Positions 41,518 to 52,338 of a DNA stretch of 64,000 nt are shown in pieces. Numbering within the stretch: the stretch's first letter is position 1; every line of letters starts with the position of its first letter. The notes beneath the pieces were generated by a model. That model was not told the origin of the DNA, ran no database searches, and saw nothing but the letters and a program-made list of their open reading frames with translations. The DNA is from Agapanthus africanus (lineage: Eukaryota; Streptophyta; Magnoliopsida; Asparagales; Amaryllidaceae): NCBI GenBank assembly GCA_030015575.1, contig CM057338.1:830482353-830546352 (forward strand), written 5' to 3'. The translations under genes and the position numbers were made by a program.

Positions 41518-42975
41518 TCAGTATATTATCGAAAACTCTATCAAGAGGAGAGCCCATTTAGCGAGCCGTCCCGTCTGTATGGATCTTGACATCAAATATT
41601 TGAGAGGATCCACTTTTGATATGAGGTGGACCTCATGCGCCAACGCATAGTGTCTGAGCTTCGTTATCGCGAAGATTAACGCCAGGTAGTATTTTTTGAT
41701 GGGGGAGTAGTTGTTTTCTGCCCCCAGGAGAACTCGACTCAAATAGTAGAGGGCTCTCTCCTTCCCTTAGTCATTTTCCTGTGCCCATAGTGCACCTAAG
41801 GAACCTTCAAGGGCTGTTGTGTACAAGATGAGGGGCTTTCCCTTGACCAGAGTGGTTAGTACCGGTGGATTCTGCAGGTATTGCTTGATTTCGTCTAGTG
41901 CGCTCTGGAATTTACGATCCCAGACGAAAGGGGTCCCCTTCTTCATTAAATGGTTGTAGGGGCGGCATTTGCCGGAGAGATTCGCTATGAACCGCCGGAT
42001 ATACGCGAGCTTTCCTTGGAGAGACCGCAGTTGCTTGAGAGTCCTTGGCGGAGGCATCTCTATGACCACCTTGATCTTTGACGTGTCTATTTCGATGCCC
42101 CGATGTCGTACGACGAATCCTAGGAATTTACCTGAGGAGACTCCGAATACGCATATCTTCAGGTTGTATTTCCGAAGACGCTGGAACACTATCCTCAGAT
42201 GCTTCCAATGTACCTCGTGCGATTTGCTTTTCATTACGAGTTCATCGATATAGCATTCGACGATTTCATGTATGAGGTCATCGAAAATCTTCGTCATGGC
42301 CCTCTGATAGGTAGCACCGGCGTTCTTCAGACCGAAAGGCATCACTTTGTAGAAGAATATGCCCAGAGGAGTCCGGAAAGCGGTATGCTTCTGGTCCTCA
42401 AGATGCATCTTTATTTGATTGTACCCTGATAATCCGTCCATGAAGGAGAAGACTTCGTGAGTGGACGTGTTGTCTATCATCAGCTCGGTAACCGGTACGG
42501 GAAAATCATCCTTTGGACATGCTTTGTTGAGATCCCAAAAGTCCACGCAGATGCACACTGTCCCATTTTTCTTCATCACTGGGATGATGTTGGCGATCCA
42601 GTCAGGGTACTGAACCTCTTGGATGAAGCCGGAGTCGATTAGCTTCTTGACCTCGGCGTTGATGCTCATTCCAAGTTCGACCCGCATTCTTCTCGGCACT
42701 TGTTTGACTGGCTTGACATCCGGAGATATTGCCAATTTGTGGATGGCTATTTTTGGATCTAGTCCCGGCATCTCGGAGTAGTTCCATGCGAAGCAGTCTT
42801 TATACTGCATGAGCACGTCTTTTAGCGTAGCCACCTGCTCTTTAGAAAGCAGCTCACTATTGAATGTAGGCCGCGGGTCGTTTTCCGTCCCCAAGTCGAT
42901 TTTTCTTAGGTTGTCCGCAGTAGTATGTATTTCATCTTCTAATTCTTTTGGCGCCGGTGGAAACTCTGAGATCAC
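41518..42975 (-). pseudogene. element B reverse transcriptase and first RNase H
   Basis: RT motifs in order: GFIQEVQYPDWIANIIPVMK, CVDFWDLNKACPKDDFP, FSFMDGLSGYNQIKM, FRTPLGIFFYKVMPFGLKNA and active site CYIDELVMKSK. The usual YxDD is YIDE, so the second catalytic Asp is Glu. RNase H follows (LGALWAQEND, then a TAA stop at about 41767; NNYSPIKKYYLALIFAI; LAKWALLLIEF, then TGA at about 41518). A TAG at about 42976 separates it from upstream Gag-like sequence. The protein would be truncated and catalytically impaired. Confidence 0.9.
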
Positions 42976-43939
42976 CTAGTCTTCGTCCTCATTTTCGAAG
43001 CACCAGGAGAGGTCATCCATATCCTCGCGTACTCCTTCTTCTGACAGCGTTATCTCGTGACAGGTACGAGATAGTTTCCGAGACCGATGTTGATCTGGTT
43101 CTACTCTCGCTATGTATGTTGCTTTTGGAACATGCTTTTGCGGTGGGGATATCCTCCAACTGTTGGATAGAGCGAACCTGCCTTGCTGATACTGGTCTTC
43201 TACCCAGTTTTTGAATGTGAAGAAATTTTCGAGAGGATGTTCTATCGCTCGGTGATAGGAGCAATAATCCGGGTGAGACCTCGTCTGCTTGTTCGGGGTG
43301 TTTGGACTCCGGGAGCGTAATCATTTGATGTTTCATGATAATATTGAATATCTTCCTTGTCTTGTCTTAGGGAAAAGAATATGCTCGACCCATCTTCTTT
43401 ATAAGAGACGGATCCCGGCTGCTCAATTCTCGATCGCATGGATTCTTGGACCCGCTTTGCCGTTGTCGAAAGTTTTTTCCGTTCTTTAGTTTGTTTTTAC
43501 CTCTGCGTCGGGTCTTCTGTATGACGGGCTGGCGACGAAGGGCAACGTCATTCTCCGTAGCCTGCTGAAGGAAGCGCTGCGTCCGGGCTTTCTCATAAAT
43601 GGCCATCTCACGGTTGTGGTCATCCCGGACCTTTTGACCCGCCTGCCTTATTAGCTTGTCCATCTGTTCTTCAAATGACGGACTAGGCATTTTTACGGCG
43701 GGACCTCGTTTTGGTTCAACTGCAGTGTCTTCTAACAGAGTATCTCCTTTTTCATCAAAGTCATGTATGAAGTAGCAGCCATGGAATCGCTCCCGTTTCT
43801 TGGATTGAACATATCCAAGCCCGATCGTTTCCATTCTCCCTTTGGGCAATTTTCGCAGAGTTCCGGGAACATTCCAGATCCTGTTGTAGAACTGATCTTG
43901 TTGAGCAGTCTGTTTGAAGGGTACGCTTTGGCGCCTCAA
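42976..43939 (-). pseudogene. element B linker with third knuckle-like module
   Basis: Between protease and RT, in shifted frames. It carries MDKLIRQAGQKVRDDHNRE and EMAIYEKARTQR, then YSFP, TRKIFNIIMKHQ and CSYHRAIEHPLENFFTFKNW. These repeat the layout of the modules at about 45840-45500 and 46620-46390, but the third Cys is replaced by Phe. Frame breaks near 43370 and 43250. The function of such repeats is unknown. Confidence 0.7.
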
Positions 43940-45840
43940 CAGCCTTTTAATCCTTCTGTGTAGTATCTGGACAGACGGATGGGATGGAGCCTGTCAAGTG
44001 CAGGATCGACACCATGCCAGATTTCTTTCTCCACTTTGGTTTCCGCGGATCGATAAAAGAGGATCGCCTTTTCATCTTTTCGCTTGGGAGGGACATAGAG
44101 CGTCTGCAGTTCTTGCACACTATATGTCTCGAGCGCATCAAGCTCTCTGTAGTGCTGCCGTGGAACCATGGCGATTTGCAGACTCTGATCATCTCGAGTG
44201 AAGGCCGGTATTGATGGATGGACCGAGAACACTGCATTGACTTCGTCTTCGGAGTCACTGCCAAAGGCCAGAATAGGGATAGACGGTCCTGGTTTGTTGC
44301 ATTGGGGCGGTCCTGAATAGACTAACTCTTCCTCCTCCTCGGTATCGCTCCCAAAGACCGGAATAGTAGTGATAGCTTTCTGCTTATTCTCCGGCTTATG
44401 GCCTCTTTCCGTGTCTTCAAAGTCTGGTAAGAAATACTTTGCATCTTCGTACTTTCGGACTTCATTCACGGAGAATGGGTTCAGCTCCCCAGTCACGGTA
44501 TACTCGAGACCATCTTTAAAGTACTTCATACACTGATGCTGTGTAGAAGAGATGATGTTATACTCGTGTAACCAAGGCCTTCCGAGTAAAGCGTTATAAC
44601 AGGTCTTGGCATCAATGACATGAAACTTGATGTCAGTGACTAGCAGCCCAAAGCGTAACGTCAGTATCACTGACCCGAGCGTCCGTGATGACTGGGAGTC
44701 AAACCCGAAGATGGTGATTTTATCCCGAGCGAGGTGCTGAACGTTCATGCAAATCTCCTTCAACATTCTTACATTGAGAATGTTGACGGAGGACCCATTG
44801 TCGACCAGGATCTTGCTTATCTTGATGTCATGGCAGTATCCGGTGACATACAAGGGACGGTTATGCTCGCACGTTCCGAGGAGAAGATCTTCATCGCCGA
44901 AGGTGATGTCAGCTGTGTGCACTTCTTCCAGCCCGTCCTTCATCTTTTCTTCGGCAAGGAAGGCTTGAAACTGGTCGGGCTCTTGTAGTGCCTTGATTAG
45001 ATAATCTCTCGCCTCTTTAGATAGCAGAAGGGCGTCGAGAATGCTTAGCTGCGAGGGTATCTTCCTCAGGTGTGCCAGAACGTTGTAATCCACCTTGTTT
45101 TTCTTTGACGGGTCCTTGGCTACCAGCTCTTCTACCACTCGATCATCGAGGGCGATATCTTCAGGGACTTTTTCTTTCCCCTTATCTTTTTTGCTCGATC
45201 CCTTGTTAGTGGGTCCGAGATTCTTTTCGGGTAACGTGCGATTACGCAGCTGAATGTTCTCGCAGGTCTTCATCTCTTCTATTTCAGAGATGGATTCCAT
45301 GAAGAGAGGGCCAAGGGCTATTTCTTCATCAGAATCGCTCCCGAAGGTGAGAATTTGCGATCCCCCGGAATCAACCATGCGACAGTCGCCGGCGGTTCTT
45401 TTGCGCTCATCTGTCGTGCTTCTCTGCTCTCGACGAGTTTTGCGCTTCATCCGCTTGAAATGCTGTCGATGAGCAACGTATTCCTGCCACCACTTCTTGA
45501 AGGCGTTACACTCTTCGGTAGGGTGCATGATACCCCGATGGTATAAGCAGTGGTTTTGATGTGCATCCGGTTCGTTGGGGAACGTATTTTTTGAAGTGTC
45601 TTCTTTGAAAGGTGGCAACTTCATTCCCATTGACAGGGCTTTAGCAAACTGCTTCCTTGTCTTAAACTTGCTTTTGCTGGTGGCAGAAGTGCTTCTATCC
45701 GGTTGGGGTACTTTATGGCTTCTCAATACCGGAGCTTCTTCAACGTGACGCCGACGTTTGGCCCTTTCGTATATGGACGTTTCACGCTCCCGGTCAGATT
45801 TTCTTTTCTGAAGAGCTTCTCTCAGCAGTCTGTCAATCAA
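43936..45840 (-). pseudogene. element B second knuckle-like module and aspartic protease
   Basis: 634 codons open. The N-part has IDRLLREALQKRKSDRE, ETSIYERAKRRRH and CLYHRGIMHPTEECNAFKKW. A basic and acidic linker follows. The retropepsin-like domain has ISKILVDNGSSVNIL (flap-type context TIFGFDSQSSRTLGSV, YNALLGRPWLHE). The active-site triad reads D-N-G rather than D-T/S-G; such variants occur in plant Gypsy proteases. C-terminal acidic repeats IPVFGSDTEEEEE and IPILAFGSDSEDE follow. This is the longest open frame left in B. Confidence 0.85.
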
Positions 45841-46887
45841 TTCGTCCGATGGCTCCAGAGATTTTGATTACGGTTCTGGATCTGCCCCCGGTTTCTCTGC
45901 ATCAGGAGCTTCTTTGTCATTTATTGATGAGTGGGAGATCATGCGGCAGCTTGCCACATAATCCTTGGGATCTTCTGAAGAATCGTCTCCTTCATCAGCG
46001 TTATCGTCTTCATTCTCAAGAACATGCTTGAAGAATTCGTCCAACGTGATTGGGGTCCGTGCCTTCTGGTTATATACTTCCAGTGCATCGATGTATTTCT
46101 GCAGACCTGTACGGCTATCATCGGGTTGGACGGGTTTCTTGGCCCTCTTCTTTTTCTTTAAAAACCTTGGAGGCTTGGCCTGAATGTTTTGTCCACCATC
46201 ACCAACTTTCAGCATTGGACGCGGCTTCAGCATCCCCTCAATAATCTCGGGCTCCAGCGGGCTCTTCCACCTAATCGCCGGACATGCTTGGAGATCTTTC
46301 AGCATTCTTTTTGTTTTGGCTGAAAGAGCAACCTCCCATGGAGCTTCTTCTATAAAAGAGCACGATGCCCCCGGCGTGTCCACCATTTTAGGAGCGTGTG
46401 GCTGGGGCGGGCTTACTTTCCAATTCTCAGACAGCACAAATTTTCCTTGTTGGTATTGGTCCTCAATCCAGCCTTTGAAAACGAAGCAATCTTCGATTGG
46501 ATGGCTTACTCCTCGGTGGTAGTGGCAGTAATTAGGATTGTTGGACGTCTTGGATCTAACAGATTGATGAGCCTGTTACGCACCGCCAGTTCGAATAGCC
46601 TCCTTGTTTTATCCTGAGGAAACGAATAAGGGCATTTTAGCTTCTCGTTAAATAATCGTTGTCTATCGTTTTGGCGATCAGCTAGTTTTGGACCGCTGGG
46701 CTGCTGCTGAGCATTGGCGACGAAGGTCGCTTTCCCTTTTCCCTTTTCGTTTCGAGGCTCCATTTTCGAGGACGCGGTGTATGGCCCATCTGATCCATTT
46801 GGGCCAGCTTATCAATCAAGGCCTGGAAGGTAGTCGGCTTGAAAAACATCATGAACTAGGATATGGTCGCCTGCGGATCGAGGGTAC
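45841..46887 (-). pseudogene. element B Gag C-terminal part with first knuckle-like module
   Basis: Fragments on the minus strand: FQALIDKLAQMDQMG next to the E insertion, MEPRNEKGKGKATFVANAQQ, YSFPQDKTRRLFELAVRN, CHYHRGVSHPIEDCFVFKGW, then an acidic segment ending at 45868. The knuckle-like module is homologous to TR-GAG's FCPYHRVLGHTIEDC. The frame changes near 46506 and 45860. The N-terminal Gag lies beyond E and is not seen. Confidence 0.8.
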
Positions 46888-48354
46888 TGATTGGTAGAAG
46901 ATGTTGTGTATGCGTTTTGTGATCAAAGAATAGTTAACCACAATCAAGAACGGTGTCGCTTGGTAGCTAGCCGGTTGAGTACGGGTCGGTCCACAGGGAT
47001 TTTGTGTATTTTCTATTTTTTCTAACGAGTTAATTCCAATTGTGGTGGGATTGATTATCACTAAAAACTGAAATGAGTTTGATTAGGATTAAAACCTTGT
47101 TAAGGTTAGAATTAGGTTATGTTTGGAAAGTCCATATGTCTCACCGCTTTCTATGCCCTAATTAAGAACTATTTAGGTGTTAAGATAATAATTAATAAAA
47201 GGGATTCGCATGATCTGGAAGAAACTAGGTTTCTTCCTCTAGGTCATTGTCCGTCCTTTCTTAACTCCTACCTTAACCTCCATGGAAAACATACACAACC
47301 GGTCTTTAACTATAGTATCACCACTACCTCGTGGGATAGGGTGCCGTAGTGAGCGGTGTGTGTATGTATGCATAGAGTCCTATTAAAATGTATGACGGGC
47401 AAGAAAGGGATGGGAGATTTTCATCTCTCAAACCTTTCCCATTCCTAACCCTAACAAGTGAGGAACTACTCACTCATTAGGGAATTGATAAAAGATTTCA
47501 TTTTTATGATTTTAATTCAATAACCTAATTAACTAAACTACGACAGATAAATAAAATTTATAACTAGGATATGTAAATAAAATTTATACTAGGGCAGAAA
47601 AGAAATTAAACTAAGGCATAGAAAAGAAAAACTTACTTTTTATTTGATGCACTCTTCAAACATTTACAGCGGATAAAAATTCTGAAATTGATAAATAAAA
47701 AGAGGCATCTCAAAAGAGGCACCCAAAAGGAGGCACGCTCCAAAAAGAGATGTAGGGTTTCTATTTATAGATAATAAATCCCTAGGGTTTACATCTGATC
47801 CATATCTAAAATTACAAAAATACCCTTAAGAAAACCGAGTCAATGCACCGACGCGCCGACACACACAGACACGTGCGATGCATGGTCGCGGATCCGCAGC
47901 CATATGCCTTGTTTGGCCGCGGATCCGCGGCCATTTGATGGGCTTATGGGCTGATTTCTTCAGGGCTTCTTTCTGTTGCTTTTTTCTTCTATTTTCTTCA
48001 CTTGGTTCTTCAGAATATCTTCTAGTTTCTTCCAGATTTCCACAGTGCAGAATGTTGTGGACTTTTCCCGTTTGCTTCGTGTTGAAATCTTGAATCTTGT
48101 GCTGCCTTTGTACTTTGTGAAATCGAACTGTTTGCTGATCTTCGTTTGTCCCTCAAACTGTAGACGGCATGATAAAGATCCTTCTATTTGTTGGTCGTAG
48201 TCTCACTTTTGTAGCGTCTTTTCACTATTTTCACTGTGTTGTTCCGAGAACCTGTAACCTGCAACTATTCAACAGACATGGATCAAAAGCACCTATTTAT
48301 TTGCAAAATGATTAAGAATGGTGAATATAATAATGCAAAATTCTGATATGAACA
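46888..48354 (-). repeat. element E 3' LTR
   Basis: 1467 bp, TGATTGGTAGAAG to GATATGAACA. Clearly homologous to the D LTRs but with many substitutions and indels. Minus-strand TATAAATA at 47762-47769. GC-palindrome module at 47881-47940, with GGCCGCGGATCCGCGGCC. Confidence 0.9.
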
Positions 48355-48728
48355 AATACCCCCAAACTTATCTTTTCCTCGTCCCGAACAAAACTAATTT
48401 ATTCTCCAAAAAGACCTAATCTCACTTTCGCAGGGAAACGCGATTGCACTGAGCTCGTGCAACAAGCCGTTAAACCTCCGGGTGTTCCTAGTAGGAGGAG
48501 TGTTGTTTCCTGAGGGTTTTCAGCGGATACTACCCACAAAATCCGATCAATTTGGCCTGTTGACTTTCATTCTTCAATTCAGTATTCTAGTAAGAAATTC
48601 TATTATCCTTAACTTAGAAATCATCAACCCATATTTTTCACGCTTCCTTTTCATTTAACTTAAGATTCTATATGTTCTGTAAATTTATTTAGCTTTCAGC
48701 ATCTTTTGAATTTTCCTTCTAAGGTTCA
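48355..48728 (-). other. element E untranslated region, left of solo LTR
   Basis: Purine tract (AAGTTTGGGGGTATT on the minus strand) and sequence matching D from 31702. Cut at 48729, where D has AAGGTTCCATCTC. No gene. Confidence 0.8.
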
Positions 48729-51201
48729 TGTTCCCCTCCGAAGGACGGCGCACAAGACTGCGATGTCCTGACGCTGAGATTCGGGGCAGATACTATTTGG
48801 TTTTATCCGTCCACCTCTCCGAAGATGCCAAGTTGATTTATGGCACCGTGTATCGGAGGTTTAGACGGATGCGGCCGATGTAGCAGACTTCGTCAGATTC
48901 CCCTTCGCTTGAGGGGTTTTTGATTGTGGGGACGCTCTTCCCTGCAGGCGCAAGCCCCTGCAGTTAATTACGCTACCGCATCGCGGTAACAACTTTCTCC
49001 TTCTCCAGAATTTCACTTCGTGTCGTGTGTGTTTGTTTTGTTTGTGGTTGCCCGTGGATTGTATACGGAAACTGAGTAATGCCGTCGCCCGTAGGACGTG
49101 GATTAGTCCAAATCCGTATTTACTTAGATTTGGGTTTGGTGTTTTTAGTTTAAGGATGCATTAGTCGCGTTGCGGCTAAGATCAACTTAAACATTCGTTA
49201 AGGATACGATAGTCCTGTTTGAGACTAAGATCAACTTAACGTGATAATCCATTTAATATCTGGCCAGCGGGACTCGTCACCTCTCTAACGTCGTTGAAGG
49301 ATTACAATGGCAGATGTCAGAGTAGTTCAGAGATGTACCCTTGAACCAAGGTTGATTTGGAGTTTTATAGTCCGTTTGAATGTTTGAGAAAACGTTAGCC
49401 GTGTTTGGGGGCTAAGATCAACTTAAACGGGATCATTTAGATCCGGCAAAAGAGCATTTGGAGGCTCTATTGTTCCAGTTTAGGGACATAGTGGTCCATA
49501 GGTAGTTTAAGGACGTTGCGGTCCATGCTCCAGTTTAGGGACGTGGTGGTCCATGTTCCAGTTTAGGGACATGGTGGTCCATATTCCAGTTTAAAGACGT
49601 GGTGATCCGATATTAGTTTAAGGACGTTTCGGTCCGATATTCGTTTAAGGACGTTTCGGTCCACGAGTTTAAGGACCCCGCAGTCCATATTGATGCGTGT
49701 TCGTCGGGACCCGTCACCTCTCTGACGTCGTTGAAGAATTACAACGATGGGTGTCAGAGGAGTTCGGAGATGTACCCTCGAACCGGTCGTAAATTGATCT
49801 AAGAGAGCAATCTTGCTCAGTCAATTTAATTTGGGGACTTACGACCATGATTGGGCTAAGTCCCGTTGAGAATATTCAACATTTTTCTTGATCTTTGGCC
49901 TATTAGGCCTGTGCTAGGGCTTTGCCCATATTTAATAATGCACTGCATTTTATTCTGGCCTGCTAGGCCTTTTTGATTTTGGCTCTATCCCTTTATTTAT
50001 GATGCAGAGCATCTGTTTTGGTTTGGGCTCTGCCCTTTTTAAAATAATACATTGCATTTTATTAAGCCTGTTAGGCCTTCTTTAATTGGGCTTGGCCCTT
50101 TTGTAAGCAATGCAACGCATTTGTCTGGCGCTTTGCGCCAAGTAATGAGCGCAAGCTCATATGGTGATGACACGTGTCATGCTCTGGCGAGCGCAAGCGC
50201 AACAGTGCTGTTCTACTGCGCTGCTGACACGTGGCGCGCTGTGGTGAATTACGCCAGTTTTAGAAAGCAAGGCTTTGTTTCAAAAGCGTATAGCGCAATT
50301 GGTTCAGATGCTGACACGTGGCGCTCTCTGGTGGCTTGCGCCAACCCAGGAGCGCAACAGTGCAGTTTTGCAAGTGCAAGGCACTATTAACTTGAGAATC
50401 TTTTAGATTCTAGAACCAATGGTTCATAAGTGCAAATCACTACTTAGTTTCTTGATCTAATTTAGATCAAAGAAAACAAGTGTTTCTTATTTTTCTTGAT
50501 CTTAAAGAACCAATGGTTCATAAGTGCAAAGCACTATTTTTCTTTTGTTTTTTTTTATTAAAGATCATTGGACTTGTTCTTAGATCAATGATCTATCAGA
50601 AGAAATTCTTCTATCTAAAAGGTCTTTTACCTTTCTTCTTGAAATTTCTTCAGAGTTCTTTTTTTTCCTCAGAAAATGTTCCTCCTTTGAATTGAGGTCT
50701 GGGGTCTCTTTTATAGTGCCCATAAATTAGTTAAATTTGTTAAAGAGATCTTTCTCTGAGTGATTTGGGGAATTTTCCCCACCGTTGGATCTTTGATCCA
50801 AGGACTTCTGTTTTACAGAAGAAAATCTTCTTGTTTTAACAAGAACAAAAAAGATTTCTTTAGAATTTTAATGCTGTTTGGCGCAGATGCCCCAGCGCGA
50901 CATGTGTCGCGCAGCGCAACCGCGCTAGCGCATCTGCGCTGACACGTGTCGCGCAGCGCAACCGCGCTAGCGCATCTGCGCTGACACGTGTCGCGCAGCG
51001 CAGCGCAACTGAAGCGTTGCTTCCTTTAATTTTTACTTAAAATAGAGCTTTGCTCTGATTGAACGCACTACCTTGGGCGCTGCGCTGCTGTATCAGCTTT
51101 TGACATGTGGCGCATTGCGCGCAGCGCAATGAATCTGAAGCGTTGCTTCGAATTTTGAATTTTGAAATTCAAACAGAGCCTTGCTCTGATTGGGGGAAAC
51201 A
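48729..51201 (-). mobile_element. solo B-family Gypsy LTR inside element E
   Basis: 2473 bp, TGTTCCCCTCCG to GGGGAAACA, flanked by GTTCA/GTTCC (one mismatch). Same orientation and layout as B's LTR: GGAC-N6-GTCC repeats (49485-49690), scattered ACACGTGGCGC motifs (50160-50330), and units with CTGACACGTGTCGCGCAGCG about 54 bp apart (50890-51005). TATAAAAG on the minus strand near 50709-50716. No internal region. Confidence 0.88.
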
Positions 51202-51206
51202 GTTCC

Positions 51207-52338
51207 ATCTCAACTTAGAAATTTTTATCATCTCTACTAAAAATATAAGTCCTATTTTTCATTCCTATCTCTCATCCAAACCCAATCATATACCCCTACG
51301 TGTGTGTATGTATCACCCCTACACTTGGAAATTCAATTTAAGCTATCATACTTTTGTCCATTGTCCAAAGTAATTCTAGTTGGTGAATTTTAGATGAAAT
51401 TGCTCACACATCCTTCATGCGACCATTAATACTTCTTGAGGTACTAACGACCGATTACAAAATGTGTTCGCGCATTAAGGCGTAATTCCTCGTCTTGTAA
51501 TACCTAAGGCTTTTAGCAGTGACTCCCAAACCAGTTGGTCTAAGGCACTAGGTGATAAAGCACCCTCGCTATATATATATTTTTATTTTATGCAGCCTCA
51601 AGTAATTACAAAACCAGTGTTCATTTTTTTATATCTCTTTATTCACACTTATAATTTTATTTTCCTTCATACTAAGGGTTTTAGACAAGAGTATTTCACG
51701 ATATCCTCTACTATTCCAAGTTTCAAGGTTCGTGTTTGTGCAAGTTGTAGGGTATATATTTTCAGAATTTAGACTTAAGCTTAGGGATTATTTTTCAGAC
51801 TTACACTTTAATAAAAATTTCAATACTCTTCCCTTATTTTGACTTAGCCCAAGAACTGAATTCAAAATTTGCCTATTTCTAAATAATCTACAAGGACATA
51901 TATTTTCTGCCGTTAAATTTTTAAGAAAGGTTATTTTTAGGGTTTTTAATTTACTAAGTTTTGGATCTAGTTTTTCCTAGCTAGTTAACCGTGTTGTCAA
52001 ACTTAAGTCAATTATGGCCAAAATTGAATTTTTCAATTTTTATAATTTTTAAAATATTTCAATTTTTATGGGTTTTTAAAATAAGTATGCAAAATGAAAA
52101 AATATACATATGAATGCGAAGGAAGAAACCTTACCGAGCTCACCCCTAAACTTAAACTTGACAGTGTCCTCACTGTCAGGCTACACCAAGAGGGTCAAAA
52201 ATGTCGGCACTCTCCTGTTTATTTATTTATTTTATATATTTTTTATTGTTAAAAGAAAAACAAAATATATATACAAAAAGGTCCTCCCCAAACTTAAGTG
52301 AAACAGTTTTTCCACTGTTGAAGCAGTAAAGTTCAGAG
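51207..52338 (-). other. element E untranslated region, right of solo LTR
   Basis: Continues the D-like untranslated sequence (TTCCATCTCAACTTAG onward). No gene. Confidence 0.75.

Larger units (their letters stand above)
25290..46887 (-). mobile_element. Tat-type Ty3/Gypsy element B, 5' end missing
   Basis: A large minus-strand Gypsy element. It has a 3' LTR (25290-27932), purine tract, antisense ORF, tandem arrays and hairpin cassettes, then integrase, second RNase H, RT-RNase H, protease and the C-terminal part of Gag. It is interrupted by D (30268-37876) and cut in Gag by E at 46888; the 5' LTR and Gag N-part are outside the window. Pol order is RT, RNase H, extra RNase H, integrase, which with the antisense ORF marks the Tat lineage. 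Stops, frameshifts and a changed RT active site show it is inactive. Confidence 0.88.

Noticed and set aside
25290-46887. Endogenous pararetrovirus as an alternative for element B
   Set aside because: LTRs, integrase, purine tract and the second RNase H fit a Tat-type LTR retrotransposon; no movement protein or coat-like zinc finger frame was seen.
43013-46897. Many plus-strand ORFs opposite B's gag-protease region
   Set aside because: Shadows of the minus-strand polyprotein; composition mirrors its codons.
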